A stretch of 64,000 bases of DNA from Micromonospora sp. R77 (GCF_022747945.1 NZ_JALDST010000001.1:1860001-1924000); one strand, 5' to 3'; shown: positions 28,262 to 38,660, counted from the stretch's first letter. The notes: generated by a model not told the origin, from the sequence alone. Numbers and translations are program-made.

Positions 28262-29833
28262 TCAGTGGAAGAAGTGCCGGGTGCCGGTGAGGTACATGGT
28301 CACGCCGGCCTCCTTGCAGGCCGCGACGACCTCCTCGTCGCGGATCGAGCCGCCGGGCTGCACGATCGCCCGGACCCCCGCCTCGATCAGGATCTTCGGA
28401 CCGTCGGCGAACGGGAAGAACGCGTCCGAGGCGCAGACCGCGCCCCGGGCCCGGTCGGCACCGGCGCGGCTGACCGCCAGCTGCGCCGAGTCGACCCGGT
28501 TCACCTGTCCCATGCCCACGCCGACGGTCGCGCCGTCCCGGGCCAGCAGGATCGCGTTGCTCTTCACCGCGCGGACCGCCCGCCAGGCGAAGGCGAGGTC
28601 GCGCAGGGTCGCCTCGTCGGCCGCCTCACCGGCCGCCAACCGCCAGTTCGCCGGGTCGTCGCCCTCGGCGTCGATCCGGTCCCGCAGCTGCACCAGCACA
28701 CCGCCGGTGACCTGGCGCCACTCCGCCGGCTGCGGGTCGAACGCCGGGGCCCGCAGCAGGCGGATGTTCTTCTTGCCCTGGAGCACCTCGACGGCACCGG
28801 CCTCGAAGTCGGGCGCCACCAGCACCTCGGTGAAGATCTCCGACACCTGCCGGGCCAGCTCCACGCTGACCGGCCGGTTCACCGCGATCACCCCGCCGTA
28901 CGCCGACACCGGGTCGCAGGCGTGCGCCAGGCGGTGCGCCTCCGCCACGTCGGCGCCCACCGCGATGCCGCACGGGTTGGCGTGCTTGATGATCGCCACG
29001 GCGGGCTGCCCGGGGAAGTCGTTCGCGGCCCGCCACGCGGCGTCCGCGTCGACGTAGTTGTTGTAGGACATCTCCTTGCCGTGCAGCTGCTCGGCCTGGG
29101 CCAGGCCGGCCGGGCTGGCCGGGTCGGCGTAGAGCGCCGCCGCCTGGTGCGGGTTCTCGCCGTAGCGCAGCACCGCCTGCCGGGTCAGGCTGAGCCCGTC
29201 GAACTCCGGCCACCCGTCGGCAGCCGGCGCCAGCTCCTGTGCGCACCACTGGGCGACCGCCACGTCGTACTCGGCGATGATCGCGAACGCGCGGGCCGCG
29301 AGCGCCTTGCGCTGCGTCAGCGTGAAACCGCCCGCGTCCAGGGCGGCCAGCAGCGCCGGGTACGCCCCCGGGTCGGTCACCACGGCGACCGAGGCGTGGT
29401 TCTTGGCGGCGGCCCGCACCATCGCCGGCCCACCGATGTCGATCTGCTCCACGCACTCGTCCTGCGACGCGCCGGAGGCGACCGTGGCCTGGAACGGGTA
29501 GAGGTTCGACACCAGCAGGTCGATCCCGGCGATGCCGTGCTCGTCGAGCTGCGCCGCGTGCGAGTCCTTGCGCAGGTCGGCCAGGAGACCACCGTGGATC
29601 TTCGGATGCAGGGTCTTCACCCGGCCGTCGAGGATCTCCGGGAAGCCGGTCACCTGCTCCACCGGCGTCACCGGCACGCCGGCCCCGGCGATCGTCGACG
29701 CGGTGCTGCCCGTCGACACGAGCTCCACCCCGGCCGCGTGCAGGGCCCGGGCCAGCTCGACCAGGCCGGCCTTGTCATAGACGCTGACCAGCGCCCGCCG
29801 GATCGGGCGGCGCTCGTCCTGACTGCTGCTCAC
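28262..29833 (-). CDS. purH: bifunctional AICAR transformylase / IMP cyclohydrolase
   Basis: 523 residues from GTG 29833, which overlaps the purN stop (GTGA). The N-terminal MGS-like cyclohydrolase domain ([38 protein letters not shown]) is followed by the transformylase domain with [25 protein letters not shown] and [11 protein letters not shown]. It carries out the last two steps of IMP synthesis using 10-formyl-THF. The purN-purH pair is the usual actinobacterial arrangement. Confidence 0.96.
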   Translation of the reverse strand: MSSSQDERRPIRRALVSVYDKAGLVELARALHAAGVELVSTGSTASTIAGAGVPVTPVEQVTGFPEILDGRVKTLHPKIHGGLLADLRKDSHAAQLDEHGIAGIDLLVSNLYPFQATVASGASQDECVEQIDIGGPAMVRAAAKNHASVAVVTDPGAYPALLAALDAGGFTLTQRKALAARAFAIIAEYDVAVAQWCAQELAPAADGWPEFDGLSLTRQAVLRYGENPHQAAALYADPASPAGLAQAEQLHGKEMSYNNYVDADAAWRAANDFPGQPAVAIIKHANPCGIAVGADVAEAHRLAHACDPVSAYGGVIAVNRPVSVELARQVSEIFTEVLVAPDFEAGAVEVLQGKKNIRLLRAPAFDPQPAEWRQVTGGVLVQLRDRIDAEGDDPANWRLAAGEAADEATLRDLAFAWRAVRAVKSNAILLARDGATVGVGMGQVNRVDSAQLAVSRAGADRARGAVCASDAFFPFADGPKILIEAGVRAIVQPGGSIRDEEVVAACKEAGVTMYLTGTRHFFH

Positions 29834-30450
29834 GGGACCGTGACCTTTCTTCCGGTGATCGTCCAACCTTCACGGACCAGGCGACCGACCTGCTCGACGA
29901 GCTGGCGGCGCTCGGCTTCCTTGATGCGCTCGGTGAGCGTCTCCTCGTCGTCGTCGTCCAGCACCGGCACGGCGACCTGGGCGACGATCGGGCCGGTGTC
30001 CATCCCGGCGTCGACGAAGAAGAGGGTGGCCCCGGTGACCTTCACGCCGTAGGCGAGGGCGTCCCGGGGGCCGTGGATGCCGGGGAACGCCGGCAGCAGG
30101 GTGTTGTGCGTGTTGAGGTAGCGGTCGCCGAACGCGGCCAGGAAGTGCGGCCCGACCAGCTTCAGGAAACCGGCGCTGATCACCAGATCGGGCCGGTGCT
30201 CCGCGACGTGCGCGGTCAGCGTCCGGTCCCAGTCCTCGCGGGTCGGGTGGTCCTTCACCCGGTCGACGAAGGTGGGCACTCCCGCGGCGGCGGCCCGGTC
30301 CAGGCCGGCGATGCCGTCCCGGTCGGCGCCGACGGCGACGACGCGGGCCCCGTACGCGGGGTCGGTGCCGGCGTCCAGCAGCGCCTGGAGGTTGCTGCCG
30401 GAGCCGGAGACGAGGACGACGAGGCGGGCGACGGACGCGGGCTCGGTCAC
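29830..30450 (-). CDS. purN: phosphoribosylglycinamide formyltransferase (10-formyl-THF dependent)
   Basis: 206 residues from GTG 30450. [15 protein letters not shown] binds the GAR phosphate. [15 protein letters not shown] contains the catalytic Asn and His, and [17 protein letters not shown] the catalytic Asp. Reaction: GAR + 10-formyl-THF to FGAR + THF. It is the first gene of purN-purH. Confidence 0.96.
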   Translation of the reverse strand: MTEPASVARLVVLVSGSGSNLQALLDAGTDPAYGARVVAVGADRDGIAGLDRAAAAGVPTFVDRVKDHPTREDWDRTLTAHVAEHRPDLVISAGFLKLVGPHFLAAFGDRYLNTHNTLLPAFPGIHGPRDALAYGVKVTGATLFFVDAGMDTGPIVAQVAVPVLDDDDEETLTERIKEAERRQLVEQVGRLVREGWTITGRKVTVP

Positions 30451-30630
30451 GCGGCCACCCTATCGGGCAGGTCCGGGCGTCCAGCGGTCGGGCAGCGCCG
30501 TTTCGGGTGATCACCCCGCTGGCGTCGGCACGGTACGCTGCCGGTCGCTCGGTGCCCGGCGTACGCCCGGCCCCGCACCCGTCAGTGAACCGGCGCCCCG
30601 ACGCGCCGATGGATCGAGGAGTACGCCGCC

Positions 30631-30924
30631 ATGCAGCCTGGATACCCGCAGCAGCCCCAGCAGATCGACAACAACATGACGATGTCCATCGTCGCCATCT
30701 TCCTGTTCTGGCCGCTGGCCATTCCGGCCATCATCAATGCCTCCAAGGTGAACCCGCTCCTGCAGCAGGGCGACTACGCGGGCGCGCAGGCCGCCGCCGC
30801 CGAGTCGAAGAAGTGGTCCAAGTGGGCCCTGATCGTCGGCCTCATCGGCTGGGCGATCTCCCTCCTGTGCTGCGTCCTCGGGGGGATGGGCGCGATCATG
30901 GGTGGTAACAGCTCGACGTACTGA
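30631..30924 (+). CDS. small CD225/dispanin-like membrane protein
   Basis: 97 residues. A short Pro/Gln-rich N-terminus (MQPGYPQQPQQ) precedes two hydrophobic segments (about 17-37 and 66-90). The linker INASKVNPLLQQGDYAGAQAAAAES is the CD225/DUF4190-type motif found in interferon-induced transmembrane-like proteins. The ribosome site is CGAGGAG. It probably shares a transcript with the next gene, 32 bp downstream. Molecular role unknown. Confidence 0.8.
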   Translation: MQPGYPQQPQQIDNNMTMSIVAIFLFWPLAIPAIINASKVNPLLQQGDYAGAQAAAAESKKWSKWALIVGLIGWAISLLCCVLGGMGAIMGGNSSTY

Positions 30925-30956
30925 CCGCCGAACCCACTCTCGAGGAGCACCCAGTA

Positions 30957-31529
30957 ATGCAGCCCGGTAACCCCGGTCAGGACCCGTACGGCCAGCAGCC
31001 GCCGCAGGACCAGACCTCGCCGCAGTACCAGGACCCGTACGCCCAGCCGCCCGCGGCGCCGTACGGTCAGCAGCCGCACGACCCGTACGGGCAGCAGCCG
31101 CACGACCCGTACGCGCAGCCGCAGGCCCCGCAGTACGGCCAGCCCACCTCGGGCCAGCCCTACGGCCAGCCCACCTCCGGGCAGCCCTACCAGGACCCGT
31201 ACGCGCAGCAGCAGCCGTACGGGGCCGCTCCGTCGTACCCGAACGCGGGCTTCCCGACGGCCCAGGGGCAGAACAACACCCTCGGCCTGATCGGCATGAT
31301 CGTCGGCATCGTGTCCATCGTGCTCGGCCTCTGCTGCGGCGGGCTCGGCATCCCGTTCGGCATCGCCGGCGTGGTGCTGGGCGTGCTGGGCCAGAAGAAG
31401 GTCCAGCAGGGTGAGGCGAGCAACGGCGGCCAGGCCAAGGCGGCCCTGATCTGCGGCGGCGTCGGCATCGTGCTCGGCATCGTCGTGGCGATCGTCGGCG
31501 CCACCGTCAACTGGAACAACTTCTCCTGA
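30957..31529 (+). CDS. DUF4190-like membrane protein with Pro/Gln/Tyr-rich repeats
   Basis: 190 residues. The first 100 are low-complexity, built from repeats such as DPYGQQPH and GQPTSGQPY. Two hydrophobic segments follow (about 108-145 and 160-182) around GQKKVQQGEASNGGQAKAAL. The layout is that of DUF4190 proteins, which have a disordered N-terminus and a two-helix membrane anchor. Role unknown. It sits in a group of three such small genes (30631, 30957, 33098). Confidence 0.8.
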   Translation: MQPGNPGQDPYGQQPPQDQTSPQYQDPYAQPPAAPYGQQPHDPYGQQPHDPYAQPQAPQYGQPTSGQPYGQPTSGQPYQDPYAQQQPYGAAPSYPNAGFPTAQGQNNTLGLIGMIVGIVSIVLGLCCGGLGIPFGIAGVVLGVLGQKKVQQGEASNGGQAKAALICGGVGIVLGIVVAIVGATVNWNNFS

Positions 31530-31538
31530 CAGACCCAC

Positions 31539-31570
31539 CGAGGGGCGGCCGGCACCCCGGCCGCCCCTCG
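31539..31570 (+). terminator. hairpin after the DUF4190 gene
   Basis: A 14-bp perfect stem (31539-31552 with 31557-31570), loop CACC, lies 9 bp past the stop. It can also serve the convergent DUF6350 gene. Confidence 0.85.
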
Positions 31571-31645
31571 CCATACCCACCCTCACCCCACCCTGCGCCC
31601 GCGCCCCCCACCCTCGCCGGCGGGGCGGGGCGGGGCGCAGGTGGG

Positions 31646-32940
31646 TCAGGGGCGGTGGGGGGTGCGGGTGAGGGTGAGGGTGCGGGTGGTGGCGGCGCCG
31701 AGCAGGGCGCCGACGGCGACGACCAGGGTGGCCACGCCGGCCACCTGCCAGGGCACCGGACCGACCTCGGCCAGCCGGCCACCGCCGACCGGCCCGCCGG
31801 AGATCGCGGCGGCCACGCCGAGCAGCAGCCCGGCGACCGGGCCGGCGAGGGCCGCCGGGCCGAGCAGCGCCGCCCACCTCAGCTCCGCCCGGTCCTCGGC
31901 GGCCAGCCGCAGCAGCCGCCGGGCCAGCAGCCAACCGGCGGCCATCCCGGCCAGCACCGGCACCGCGAGCAGTCCCGCGCCGAGCCCGTCGACCGGTCCG
32001 CGCGGCAGTCCGGCCAGCAGCGGTACGGCCGGCAGCGCCCCCACGGAGACCTCACTGGTACGCACCGCCGTGTCGGTGCCGACGGCGAACCCCGGCCCCA
32101 GCAGGTAGCTGACCGACCAGACGGTGGCGTTCGGCGCGTACGCGACGCTGACCAGGGTGATCCCCACCTGACCGGCCACCCCCGTCCGGTACGCGCCGAT
32201 CATGTCGGCCGCGTCGCCACCCCCGGTCGCCACGGACAGCCCGGCCGCCCCGGCCCCCGCTCCGAGCAGCAGCAGCCCGGCGACCAACCCGGTGCGTACG
32301 CCGTCGCGCAGCAGCGGCGGGGAACGGCGGGCGGAGAGCGCGGCGACCCCGGTGGTGCGCAGCGCCCCGACCAGCGCCGCCAGCGTGCCGAAGACCGCGA
32401 GGGTGAGTGCGGCGCGCACCGGGAGACCCGGGGCCACCCGCGCCGACCAGCACGGCGGCCAGGGCGCCGAGCAGCGCGTACCCGATGCCGACCGCGACCG
32501 CGACGGTGAGTGCCTGCCGGGGTGACCGGCCACCGCGGGCGCGACGGCCCGGCTGGTGTGCACCCCGGCCCGGGTCAGTCGCCAGAAGGCGAGCGCGGCC
32601 AGCGCGAGCGGTGCCAGCCCGAGCGGGCCGGCGGTGGTCTCCAGCGGCACCCCGTGGCCGAGCAGCCAGCCGGCCAGCCCGGCCCGCAGCGCGCCCGACA
32701 GGGAGCCGGCGTCCTCGCTGAGCTGCACCAGACCGAGCACCAGCGCCACCGGCAGCCACGACGTCAGCGCCGCCCAGCCGGCCGCCACCGCGGCGGCCAC
32801 CGGCAGCGGCGCCGACCACGCCCGGCCTCCGCCGGCCGGGGCGCGGGCACCCGGGACGCCGGGCGGGCACGGCCGGCCGGCCGGGCGTCGGCGTCGACAC
32901 CGGCGGGCCGGCGGGGATGGTCAGGGGTGACGGGTGACAT
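31646..32940 (-). CDS. DUF6350 (PerM-like) polytopic membrane protein, with frame breaks
   Basis: Most of the protein reads in one frame (AAAVAAGWAALTSWLPVALV, LLGHGVPLETTAGPLGLAPL, to the stop at 31646) and has about 8-10 membrane segments. In the middle, at 32525 to about 32435, that frame becomes Ser/Arg/Trp-rich while another frame gives the expected helix QALTVAVAVGIGYALLGALA. The original frame then resumes (VRAALTLAVFG), so two compensating indels are likely. A third break near the N-terminus is likely, because neither ATG 32940 nor GTG 32900 is in frame. Position between purN and sucD is the family's usual place. The start is uncertain. As I recall, the family is called PerM and linked to cell division in mycobacteria; that is not shown here. 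Confidence 0.65.
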
Positions 32941-33097
32941 CGGTTCTACTCTGGCACGCCACGTCGGCGGGGGCAGTCCGATAACGCCCCGGCACCACGG
33001 CGAGTTCCCTGATCCACCGACTGATCCCCCCGATCCGGTTTAGCCTCGGCCCAGACGCGACCATTCCCGTCGCGGCACCGACCGCTCGGAGGAAGCC

Positions 33098-33361
33098 GTG
33101 AACGCTCCGTATCCGCCGCCGCCACCGCCGCCGGCAGTGGGCCGGGACCGCACCACGCTCTGGGGCGTCCTGGGCATTGTGCTCGGCCTGATCTGCTGCG
33201 GCTTCCTCGGGATCGTCTTCGGCTACCTGTCGATCCGGGACGCCAAGCGGTTCGGCAAGTCACCGGTGCTCGGCTGGATCGCCATCGCGCTCGGTGTGCT
33301 CAACATCATCGGCAACGCGATCTGGCGGGCCACCGGCCACGGCATGTACTGGTACAGGTGA
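33098..33361 (+). CDS. small DUF4190-like membrane protein
   Basis: 87 residues from GTG 33098 (site GGAGG). A polyproline N-terminus (PYPPPPPPPA) is followed by two hydrophobic segments (about 20-42 and 55-75) around IRDAKRFGKSPVLGW. Same two-helix layout as the protein encoded at 30957. The stop overlaps the hairpin that follows. Confidence 0.75.
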   Translation: MNAPYPPPPPPPAVGRDRTTLWGVLGIVLGLICCGFLGIVFGYLSIRDAKRFGKSPVLGWIAIALGVLNIIGNAIWRATGHGMYWYR

Positions 33362-33391
33362 GGGGGCCGACCGCACGCGGTCGACCCCCTC
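33360..33391. terminator. bidirectional hairpin between small membrane protein and sucD
   Basis: The stem 33360-33374 pairs with 33377-33391 with one mismatch; the central bases form the loop. It overlaps the TGA of the upstream gene and lies 18 bp from the sucD stop. Confidence 0.8.
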
Positions 33392-33409
33392 GGCACGGCA
33401 CGCGGCCGC

Positions 33410-34297
33410 TCAGCGGCCGGACATGATCTCCCGCATGAGGTTGGCGGTCTCGGTCGGGGTCTTGCCGACCTTGACGCCGACGGCCTCCAGCGCCTCCTTC
33501 TTCGCCTCGGCGGTGCCCGCCGAGCCGGAGATGATCGCACCGGCGTGACCCATGGTCTTGCCGGGCGGCGCGGTGAAGCCGGCGATGTAACCGACGACCG
33601 GCTTGGTGACGTTCGCCTTGATGAACTCGGCGGCCCGCTCCTCGGCGTCGCCGCCGATCTCGCCGATCATCACGATGGCGTCGGTCTCCGGGTCGGCCTC
33701 GAACGCGGCCAGGGCGTCGATGTGGGTGGTCCCGATGATCGGGTCACCGCCGATGCCGACGCAGGTGGAGAAGCCGATGTCCCGCAGCTCGTACATCATC
33801 TGGTAGGTCAGCGTGCCGCTCTTGCTGACCAGACCGATCCGGCCGGAGCCGGTGATGTCGGCCGGGATGATGCCGGCGTTGGAGGCGCCCGGCGAGGCGA
33901 TGCCGGGGCAGTTCGGCCCGATGATCCGGGTCCGCTCCCCCTTCGCCACGTTGTACGCCCAGAACGCGCCGGTGTCGTGCACCGGGACGCCCTCGGTGAT
34001 CACCACGGCCAGGTCGATCCCGGCGTCGATCGCCTCGACGACCGCGCCCTTGGTGAACTGCGGCGGTACGAAGATGACCGTGACGTCGGCCCCGGTCTCG
34101 GACATCGCGTCCGCGACGGAGGCGAAGACCGGCAGCTCGGTGCCGTCGAAGTCGACGGTGGTGCCGGCCTTGCGCGGGTTCACGCCGCCCACCACGTTGG
34201 TGCCGGCGGCGAGCATCCGCCGGGTGTGCTTGGAACCCTCGGAGCCGGTCATCCCCTGCACGATGACCTTGGAGTCCTTGGTCAGCCAGATAGCCAT
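33410..34297 (-). CDS. sucD: succinyl-CoA ligase, alpha subunit
   Basis: 295 residues. CoA-binding motif [33 protein letters not shown], and the phospho-histidine loop [13 protein letters not shown] are all present. With SucC it makes succinate, CoA and NTP from succinyl-CoA (TCA cycle). It lies 2 bp downstream of sucC in the same operon. Confidence 0.97.
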   Translation of the reverse strand: MAIWLTKDSKVIVQGMTGSEGSKHTRRMLAAGTNVVGGVNPRKAGTTVDFDGTELPVFASVADAMSETGADVTVIFVPPQFTKGAVVEAIDAGIDLAVVITEGVPVHDTGAFWAYNVAKGERTRIIGPNCPGIASPGASNAGIIPADITGSGRIGLVSKSGTLTYQMMYELRDIGFSTCVGIGGDPIIGTTHIDALAAFEADPETDAIVMIGEIGGDAEERAAEFIKANVTKPVVGYIAGFTAPPGKTMGHAGAIISGSAGTAEAKKEALEAVGVKVGKTPTETANLMREIMSGR

Positions 34298-34299
34298 GA

Positions 34300-35478
34300 T
34301 CAGACCCCCGCAGCTGCCAGCTCGGCGGCCCGCTCGGCCGCGCCGTCCATGGTGTCGACCCGCTGGATGAGCGGGTTGTTCGCGCCGTCGAGGATCGCCC
34401 GACCGGCCTCGGCGTTGTTGCCGTCGAGGCGGACGACGAGCGGCTTGGTGGCCTGCTCGCCGCGCTGCTCCAGCAGCGCCAGCGCCTGGACGATGCCGTT
34501 GGCGACGGCGTCGCACGCGGTGATCCCACCGAAGACGTTGACGAAGACGCTCTTCACCGACGGGTCGGAGAGCACGATCTCCAGACCGTTCGCCATCACC
34601 TCGGCGCTCGCGCCGCCGCCGATGTCGAGGAAGTTCGCCGGCTTGACGCCGCCGTGCCGCTCACCGGCGTACGCGACCACGTCGAGGGTCGACATGACCA
34701 GACCCGCGCCGTTGCCGATGATGCCGACCTCGCCGTCGAGCTTGACGTAGTTGAGGTCCTTGGCCTTGGCGGCCTGCTCCAGCGGGTCCACCGAGGCCTG
34801 GTCGACCAGGGCCTCGTGGTCCGGGTGCCGGAAGCCGGCGTTCTCGTCCAGGGTCACCTTGGCGTCGAGCAGCAGCAGCTTGCCGTCCGCGTTCTTGGCC
34901 AGCGGGTTCACCTCGACCAGCGTGGCATCCTCGGCGACGAACGCCTGCCACAGCTTGACCGCGATCTCGACGACCTGGTCGGCGACCTCGGCGGGGAAGT
35001 TCGCGGCGGTGACGATCTCCCGGGCCTTCGCCTCGTCGACGCCGGTGTTGGCGTCGATCGGGGCCTTGACGACCTTCTCCGGGGTCTCGGCGGCGACCGC
35101 CTCGATGTCCATGCCGCCGGCGACGCTGGCGATGCAGAGGAAGGTGCGGTTCGCCCGGTCGAGCAGGTACGAGAAGTAGTACTCCTCGGCCACGTCCGCG
35201 GTCACCGTGATCATGACCTTGTGGACCGTGTGACCCTTGATGTCCATGCCGAGGATGTCGGTGGCGCGGGCCACCGTCTCCTCCGCGCCCTCGGCGAGCT
35301 TCACGCCACCGGCCTTGCCTCGGCCGCCGACCTTCACCTGCGCCTTGACGACCACCCGACCGCCGAGGCGTTCGGCGATCGCGCGGGCCTCCTCCGGGGT
35401 AGTGGCGACGCCGCCGGCGAGCACGGGCAAGCCGTGCCGCTCGAACAGGTCCCGCCCCTGGTACTCGTACAGGTCCAC
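34300..35478 (-). CDS. sucC: succinyl-CoA ligase, beta subunit
   Basis: 392 residues from GTG 35478. ATP-grasp N-terminus [43 protein letters not shown] (metal site) and the C-terminal [18 protein letters not shown] and [19 protein letters not shown] are typical. First gene of sucCD. Confidence 0.97.
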   Translation of the reverse strand: MDLYEYQGRDLFERHGLPVLAGGVATTPEEARAIAERLGGRVVVKAQVKVGGRGKAGGVKLAEGAEETVARATDILGMDIKGHTVHKVMITVTADVAEEYYFSYLLDRANRTFLCIASVAGGMDIEAVAAETPEKVVKAPIDANTGVDEAKAREIVTAANFPAEVADQVVEIAVKLWQAFVAEDATLVEVNPLAKNADGKLLLLDAKVTLDENAGFRHPDHEALVDQASVDPLEQAAKAKDLNYVKLDGEVGIIGNGAGLVMSTLDVVAYAGERHGGVKPANFLDIGGGASAEVMANGLEIVLSDPSVKSVFVNVFGGITACDAVANGIVQALALLEQRGEQATKPLVVRLDGNNAEAGRAILDGANNPLIQRVDTMDGAAERAAELAAAGV

Positions 35479-35549
35479 GATTGCGCGTCCCGTCCCGTCT
35501 CCGCGGCGCGCCGTCGCGCCGCCACCAGCGTTGGAAAATCAGTTTGACG

Positions 35550-35570
35550 CCTGTCATCAGATGAGACAGG
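35550..35570 (-). promoter_or_regulatory. CCTGTC-N9-GACAGG dyad upstream of sucC
   Basis: 6-bp arms (35550-35555, 35565-35570) enclose an inner TCATC-A-GATGA symmetry. It lies 72-92 bp before the sucC start in an A/T-richer patch, so it may be an operator or part of the promoter. Confidence 0.4.
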
Positions 35571-35657
35571 TCATTTGCCGCAGCCTAACGAGATGGGAAC
35601 CGGCGGCAACCGAGCGGGTGCGCGGTGTGCGGTAATGCACAGCGACGGTCCGCCCGC

Positions 35658-36625
35658 TCAGGCCACCCGGCAGCGGCCGGCCGAGTAACGCCACACCGCG
35701 TCCATGATCTCCTGTTCCGTCCGGTCGGCGTACACCACCGTGGCGGTGAACCCGGTGCCGAAGAAGGCCTGCTGCATCCCGGCGTCCAGCGCGGTGAACG
35801 CGCCCAGGTCACCGCCGGCCCGCGGGTCGCGCGCCTTCACGCAGAGCATCTTCTCCAGCCCCCAGCGTCGCCGGTAGACCTGGTCCACCGCCTCCCAGGG
35901 CAGCCAGATCGCCTGCCCGCGGGTGGGACGCGTCTTGATCCACAAGCCGGCGGGGCCGACCGCGAGCACCGGGCCGCCGGACGAGACCAGCCAGAGCTGG
36001 AGGCCGACCACCAGCGCGAAGAACAGCATGATCAACGGGATGGCCAGCAGGATGCCCGCATCCCCGTTCTCGCCCGAGGCGGCCAGCCCGAGCGGGCAGG
36101 CCAGCACCAGGCCGATGAACAGGGTCAGGCCACCCAGCGCCAGCCCGCGCTTGCGCAGGCTGGGCCGGGCGACGAACGGCTGGTCCTCGGGGATCCGCTT
36201 CGCCGTCCGCGACGGCGGCGGCTGCCAGGCCGGCGGCTGCGCCGGGGACCAGCCCGCGTTCGGGTACGCCTGCTGCGGCCCCCAACCGGCCTGCGCCCCC
36301 GGGTACGCCGGCATGCCCGGTGCTCCCGCCGGCGGCCCCCAGCCCGGCGCGGGCGGCTGCCCCACCGGCGGACCCGACCGACCCGAGGCCGGCGGCTGCC
36401 CCACCGGTGACGGACCGGACCAGCCCGAGGTGGGCGACTGCCCCACCGGCGGCGGACCGGACCAGCCAGGTCCGGCGGCCGGCCCGGCGGGACTCGGCCC
36501 CCAGCCGGGCGCGGGCGGCGGTGGCGCGGACCAGCCGCCGCTGGGCGCGGGCTGGCCGCTGCCGGGGACGGGCGGGGTGGCCAACCCTCGGCGGGCTGCG
36601 GGTGGGGATGCGGCGGCTGGGTCAC
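35658..36625 (-). CDS. Pro-rich membrane protein with PH-like C-terminus, frameshifted near the start
   Basis: The C-terminal part (from about 36200 down) has two membrane helices (LALGGLTLFIGLVLACPLGL and LLAIPLIMLFFALVVGLQLW) and a soluble domain (GLWIKTRPTRGQAIWLPWEA) that looks PH/YdbT-like. Upstream come about 120 residues of repeats of the type GWSGPPPVGQ. The likely start is GTG 36625 (MTQPPHPHPQPAEGWP, site GGGAG), but it is one frame off the repeats. A missing base near 36585-36592 would join GWP to TPPVPGSGQP. Function unknown. Confidence 0.65.
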
Positions 36626-37135
36626 GGCAGGGGCTCCCGGCGGGGGTCGTCGACCGCGGAGCGCGGTACGGGCAGCCAAAGGTTACGACCGACGGGACGT
36701 CGGCGAGGACCCGGTGATCACCCTTACGTCGCCGACCTGGCGGTGTCCGCCCGGCTGGGTTCGCCCGTGTCGCCGACGTCGAGGCGGTCCGGCAGGGGCG
36801 TGCGAGGCGGTCCACCGGGGGCGGCGCGTCAGCCGTCCGGGGGATGTTGCGCGACCTGCGTAACCCCACCGAGGGGGCGTCGTTGAGTCTGATGTCGGAG
36901 CGCTGGTCAAGCGCGACGGCGGGAGACGGCCGATGCCCTGTCGGTCGAGGGGTGGCGGCGGGGCATCGTGCATAGAAGGGCCGGGCGTGTGAGGGGTGCG
37001 TCCGGCCCTTCCCCCTGCCCAGAATCCGAACCGGCCCGGACGTCAGAGCCGGGAGCAGGGCGTCCGCGCCCGTGCCGCCACGCCCGCCAGGTCCGCTCAG
37101 CAACGAGGACCGGCCGCCCGCGCGGAGGTAGTCGG
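36626..37135. other. 510-bp region without a supported gene
   Basis: Short open frames exist on both strands, but none has a ribosome site, coding-like composition or a recognisable domain. The region must carry the promoter of the Pro-rich protein gene on its left side. Confidence 0.5.
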
Positions 37136-37540
37136 TCAGCCGACCGGCTGGGCGACGTTCTCCCGGACCCACTCGACGATCGACTGGGTGGTCGCACCCG
37201 GGGTGAAGATCTTCGCCACGCCGAGCTGCTGCAGCTCGGGAATGTCGGCGTCCGGGATGATGCCGCCGCCGAAGACCACGATGTCGCGCGCGTCCCGCTC
37301 ACCGAGCAGTTCCAGCACCCGCTTGAAGAGGGTCATGTGCGCGCCGGAGAGCACGGAGAGGCCGACCGCGTCGGCGTCCTCCTGGATCGCCGTCTCCACG
37401 ATCTGTTCCGGGGTCTGGTGCAGGCCGGTGTAGATGACCTCCATGCCGGCGTCGCGGAGGGCCCGCGCGACGACCTTCGCGCCGCGGTCGTGGCCGTCCA
37501 GGCCGGGCTTCGCGACGACGACCCGGATACGAGAGCTCAT
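37136..37540 (-). CDS. stand-alone cobalamin (B12)-binding protein, IcmB/mutase small-subunit-like
   Basis: 134 residues. The B12-binding signature DxHxxG is D15-G-H17-D-R-G20 in [25 protein letters not shown] and the C-terminal [15 protein letters not shown] and [15 protein letters not shown] match the C-terminal domain of methylmalonyl-CoA-type mutases. As a separate polypeptide it resembles IcmB, the small subunit of isobutyryl-CoA mutase. No large subunit is encoded next to it, so its partner must be elsewhere, and another acyl-CoA mutase is possible. Confidence 0.9.
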   Translation of the reverse strand: MSSRIRVVVAKPGLDGHDRGAKVVARALRDAGMEVIYTGLHQTPEQIVETAIQEDADAVGLSVLSGAHMTLFKRVLELLGERDARDIVVFGGGIIPDADIPELQQLGVAKIFTPGATTQSIVEWVRENVAQPVG

Positions 37541-37927
37541 CAGCGCACACCTTTCACCGGCTCCGGCGGGCTATCACCTGAACGAACGGTAACCCGACCC
37601 GCCCGACCCCGGGAACCCGGGTTACCTCATAGCGGCCCGGACGGGAGCGGGAAAGCCGCACACCTCCGCCGAACGGTCACTCTGCGCGACGAACGGACAG
37701 TAACAGGGCCAGCCAATCGGTGTCACGAGCTATGACATCAATGGACGGAAAGGGACAGAACGAAACACCAGTTCGGCGCTTCGGCTTGTGACTGGAGTGG
37801 CGGTTGGCTAACGTGTCCACGGTTGTCATCAGGTCCACGGACGGGTGACGACGCGGCCAGCCGACGTTCATCCGAGCTTCACGGGCGCCGGTCGGTCGCT
37901 TCGGAACCCCGACAACGGAGGGTGTGC
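37541..37927. other. 387-bp intergenic region upstream of the first M23 gene
   Basis: Divergent promoters for the B12-binding protein and the peptidase must lie here. A 9-bp dyad, GGTAACCCG (37588-37596) and CGGGTTACC (37618-37626), lies 50-90 bp before the B12-binding gene. The part near 37690-37790 is relatively A/T-rich. No gene and no certain riboswitch could be read. Confidence 0.5.
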
Positions 37928-38641
37928 GTGCGCCAGCGCCTGTCGTCTGAGCCCGATCGATATCGCGGCCGTCGCCGCGTACCCACCCCCCCGCGGAGCC
38001 GCTACGCCGCGGTCGTCACCACCGCGTTCGTCGGAGCCGGCATCGTCGCCCTCGGGGCGAACGCCCTCCCCGACGCCAAGAGCGTCAGCCCGTCGGTTCT
38101 CGACGAGCTCAAGCAGGCCTCGATCACGAGCCAGGACGCGGCGGCCCGCGCCGACACGGCCGACCGCGCCACCCGTGACAGCCGCACCGACGGCAAGGCC
38201 GCGTCCGAGCAGGACACCTGGCTGCTCCCCCTCCAGGGTTACGACTTCAACTCGCCCTACGGCATGCGCTGGGGCAAGCTGCACACCGGCATCGACCTGG
38301 TCGCCCCGGAGGGCACGCCGTTCGTGGCGATCCACTCCGGCACGGTCACCAAGGCCGGCTGGTTCGGCGGTTACGGCTACGCGGTCATCGTCCAGCACCC
38401 GGACGGCAGCGAGGCGATCTACGGTCACTCCTCCGCGGTGAGCGTGCAGGAGGGCCAGCAGGTCAAGGCGGGCGACCAGCTCGGGCTGGTCGGCAACACC
38501 GGCCACTCGTACGGCTCGCACCTGCACCTGGAGATCCATGTCAAGGGCCAGCCGCTCGACCCGGTGCCGTGGCTGCAGGACCGCGGAGTGGACATCAAGC
38601 TGCAAGTAGAGGCAATCTACAGCGACGTAGCGGCTTCCTGA
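37928..38641 (+). CDS. M23 family peptidase (LytM-type), secreted
   Basis: 237 residues from GTG 37928 (GGAGG eight bases before). A basic N-terminus and one hydrophobic segment (about 27-46, AAVVTTAFVGAGIVALGANA) indicate export. The LytM zinc motif is complete: H119-x3-D123 (KLHTGIDLV) and H198-x-H200 (SHLHLEIH), with H167 in IYGHSS. It probably cleaves peptidoglycan cross-bridges or stem peptides. Confidence 0.92.
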   Translation: MRQRLSSEPDRYRGRRRVPTPPRSRYAAVVTTAFVGAGIVALGANALPDAKSVSPSVLDELKQASITSQDAAARADTADRATRDSRTDGKAASEQDTWLLPLQGYDFNSPYGMRWGKLHTGIDLVAPEGTPFVAIHSGTVTKAGWFGGYGYAVIVQHPDGSEAIYGHSSAVSVQEGQQVKAGDQLGLVGNTGHSYGSHLHLEIHVKGQPLDPVPWLQDRGVDIKLQVEAIYSDVAAS

Positions 38642-38660
38642 CGCTCAGTATCGCCCGTTG

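Noticed and set aside
36320..37135. Short open frames on both strands in the region before the B12-binding gene.
   Set aside because: No ribosome sites, no recognisable domains and low-complexity Arg/Pro/Gly content; treated as non-coding.
37690..37927. Possible c-di-AMP (ydaO) riboswitch before the M23 peptidase genes (also 38700-38903).
   Set aside because: Such riboswitches often precede actinobacterial wall hydrolases, and some fragments look similar (GGGTGACGACGCGG, ATCCGAGC), but the conserved 3' core could not be aligned. A covariance search for RF00379 would decide.
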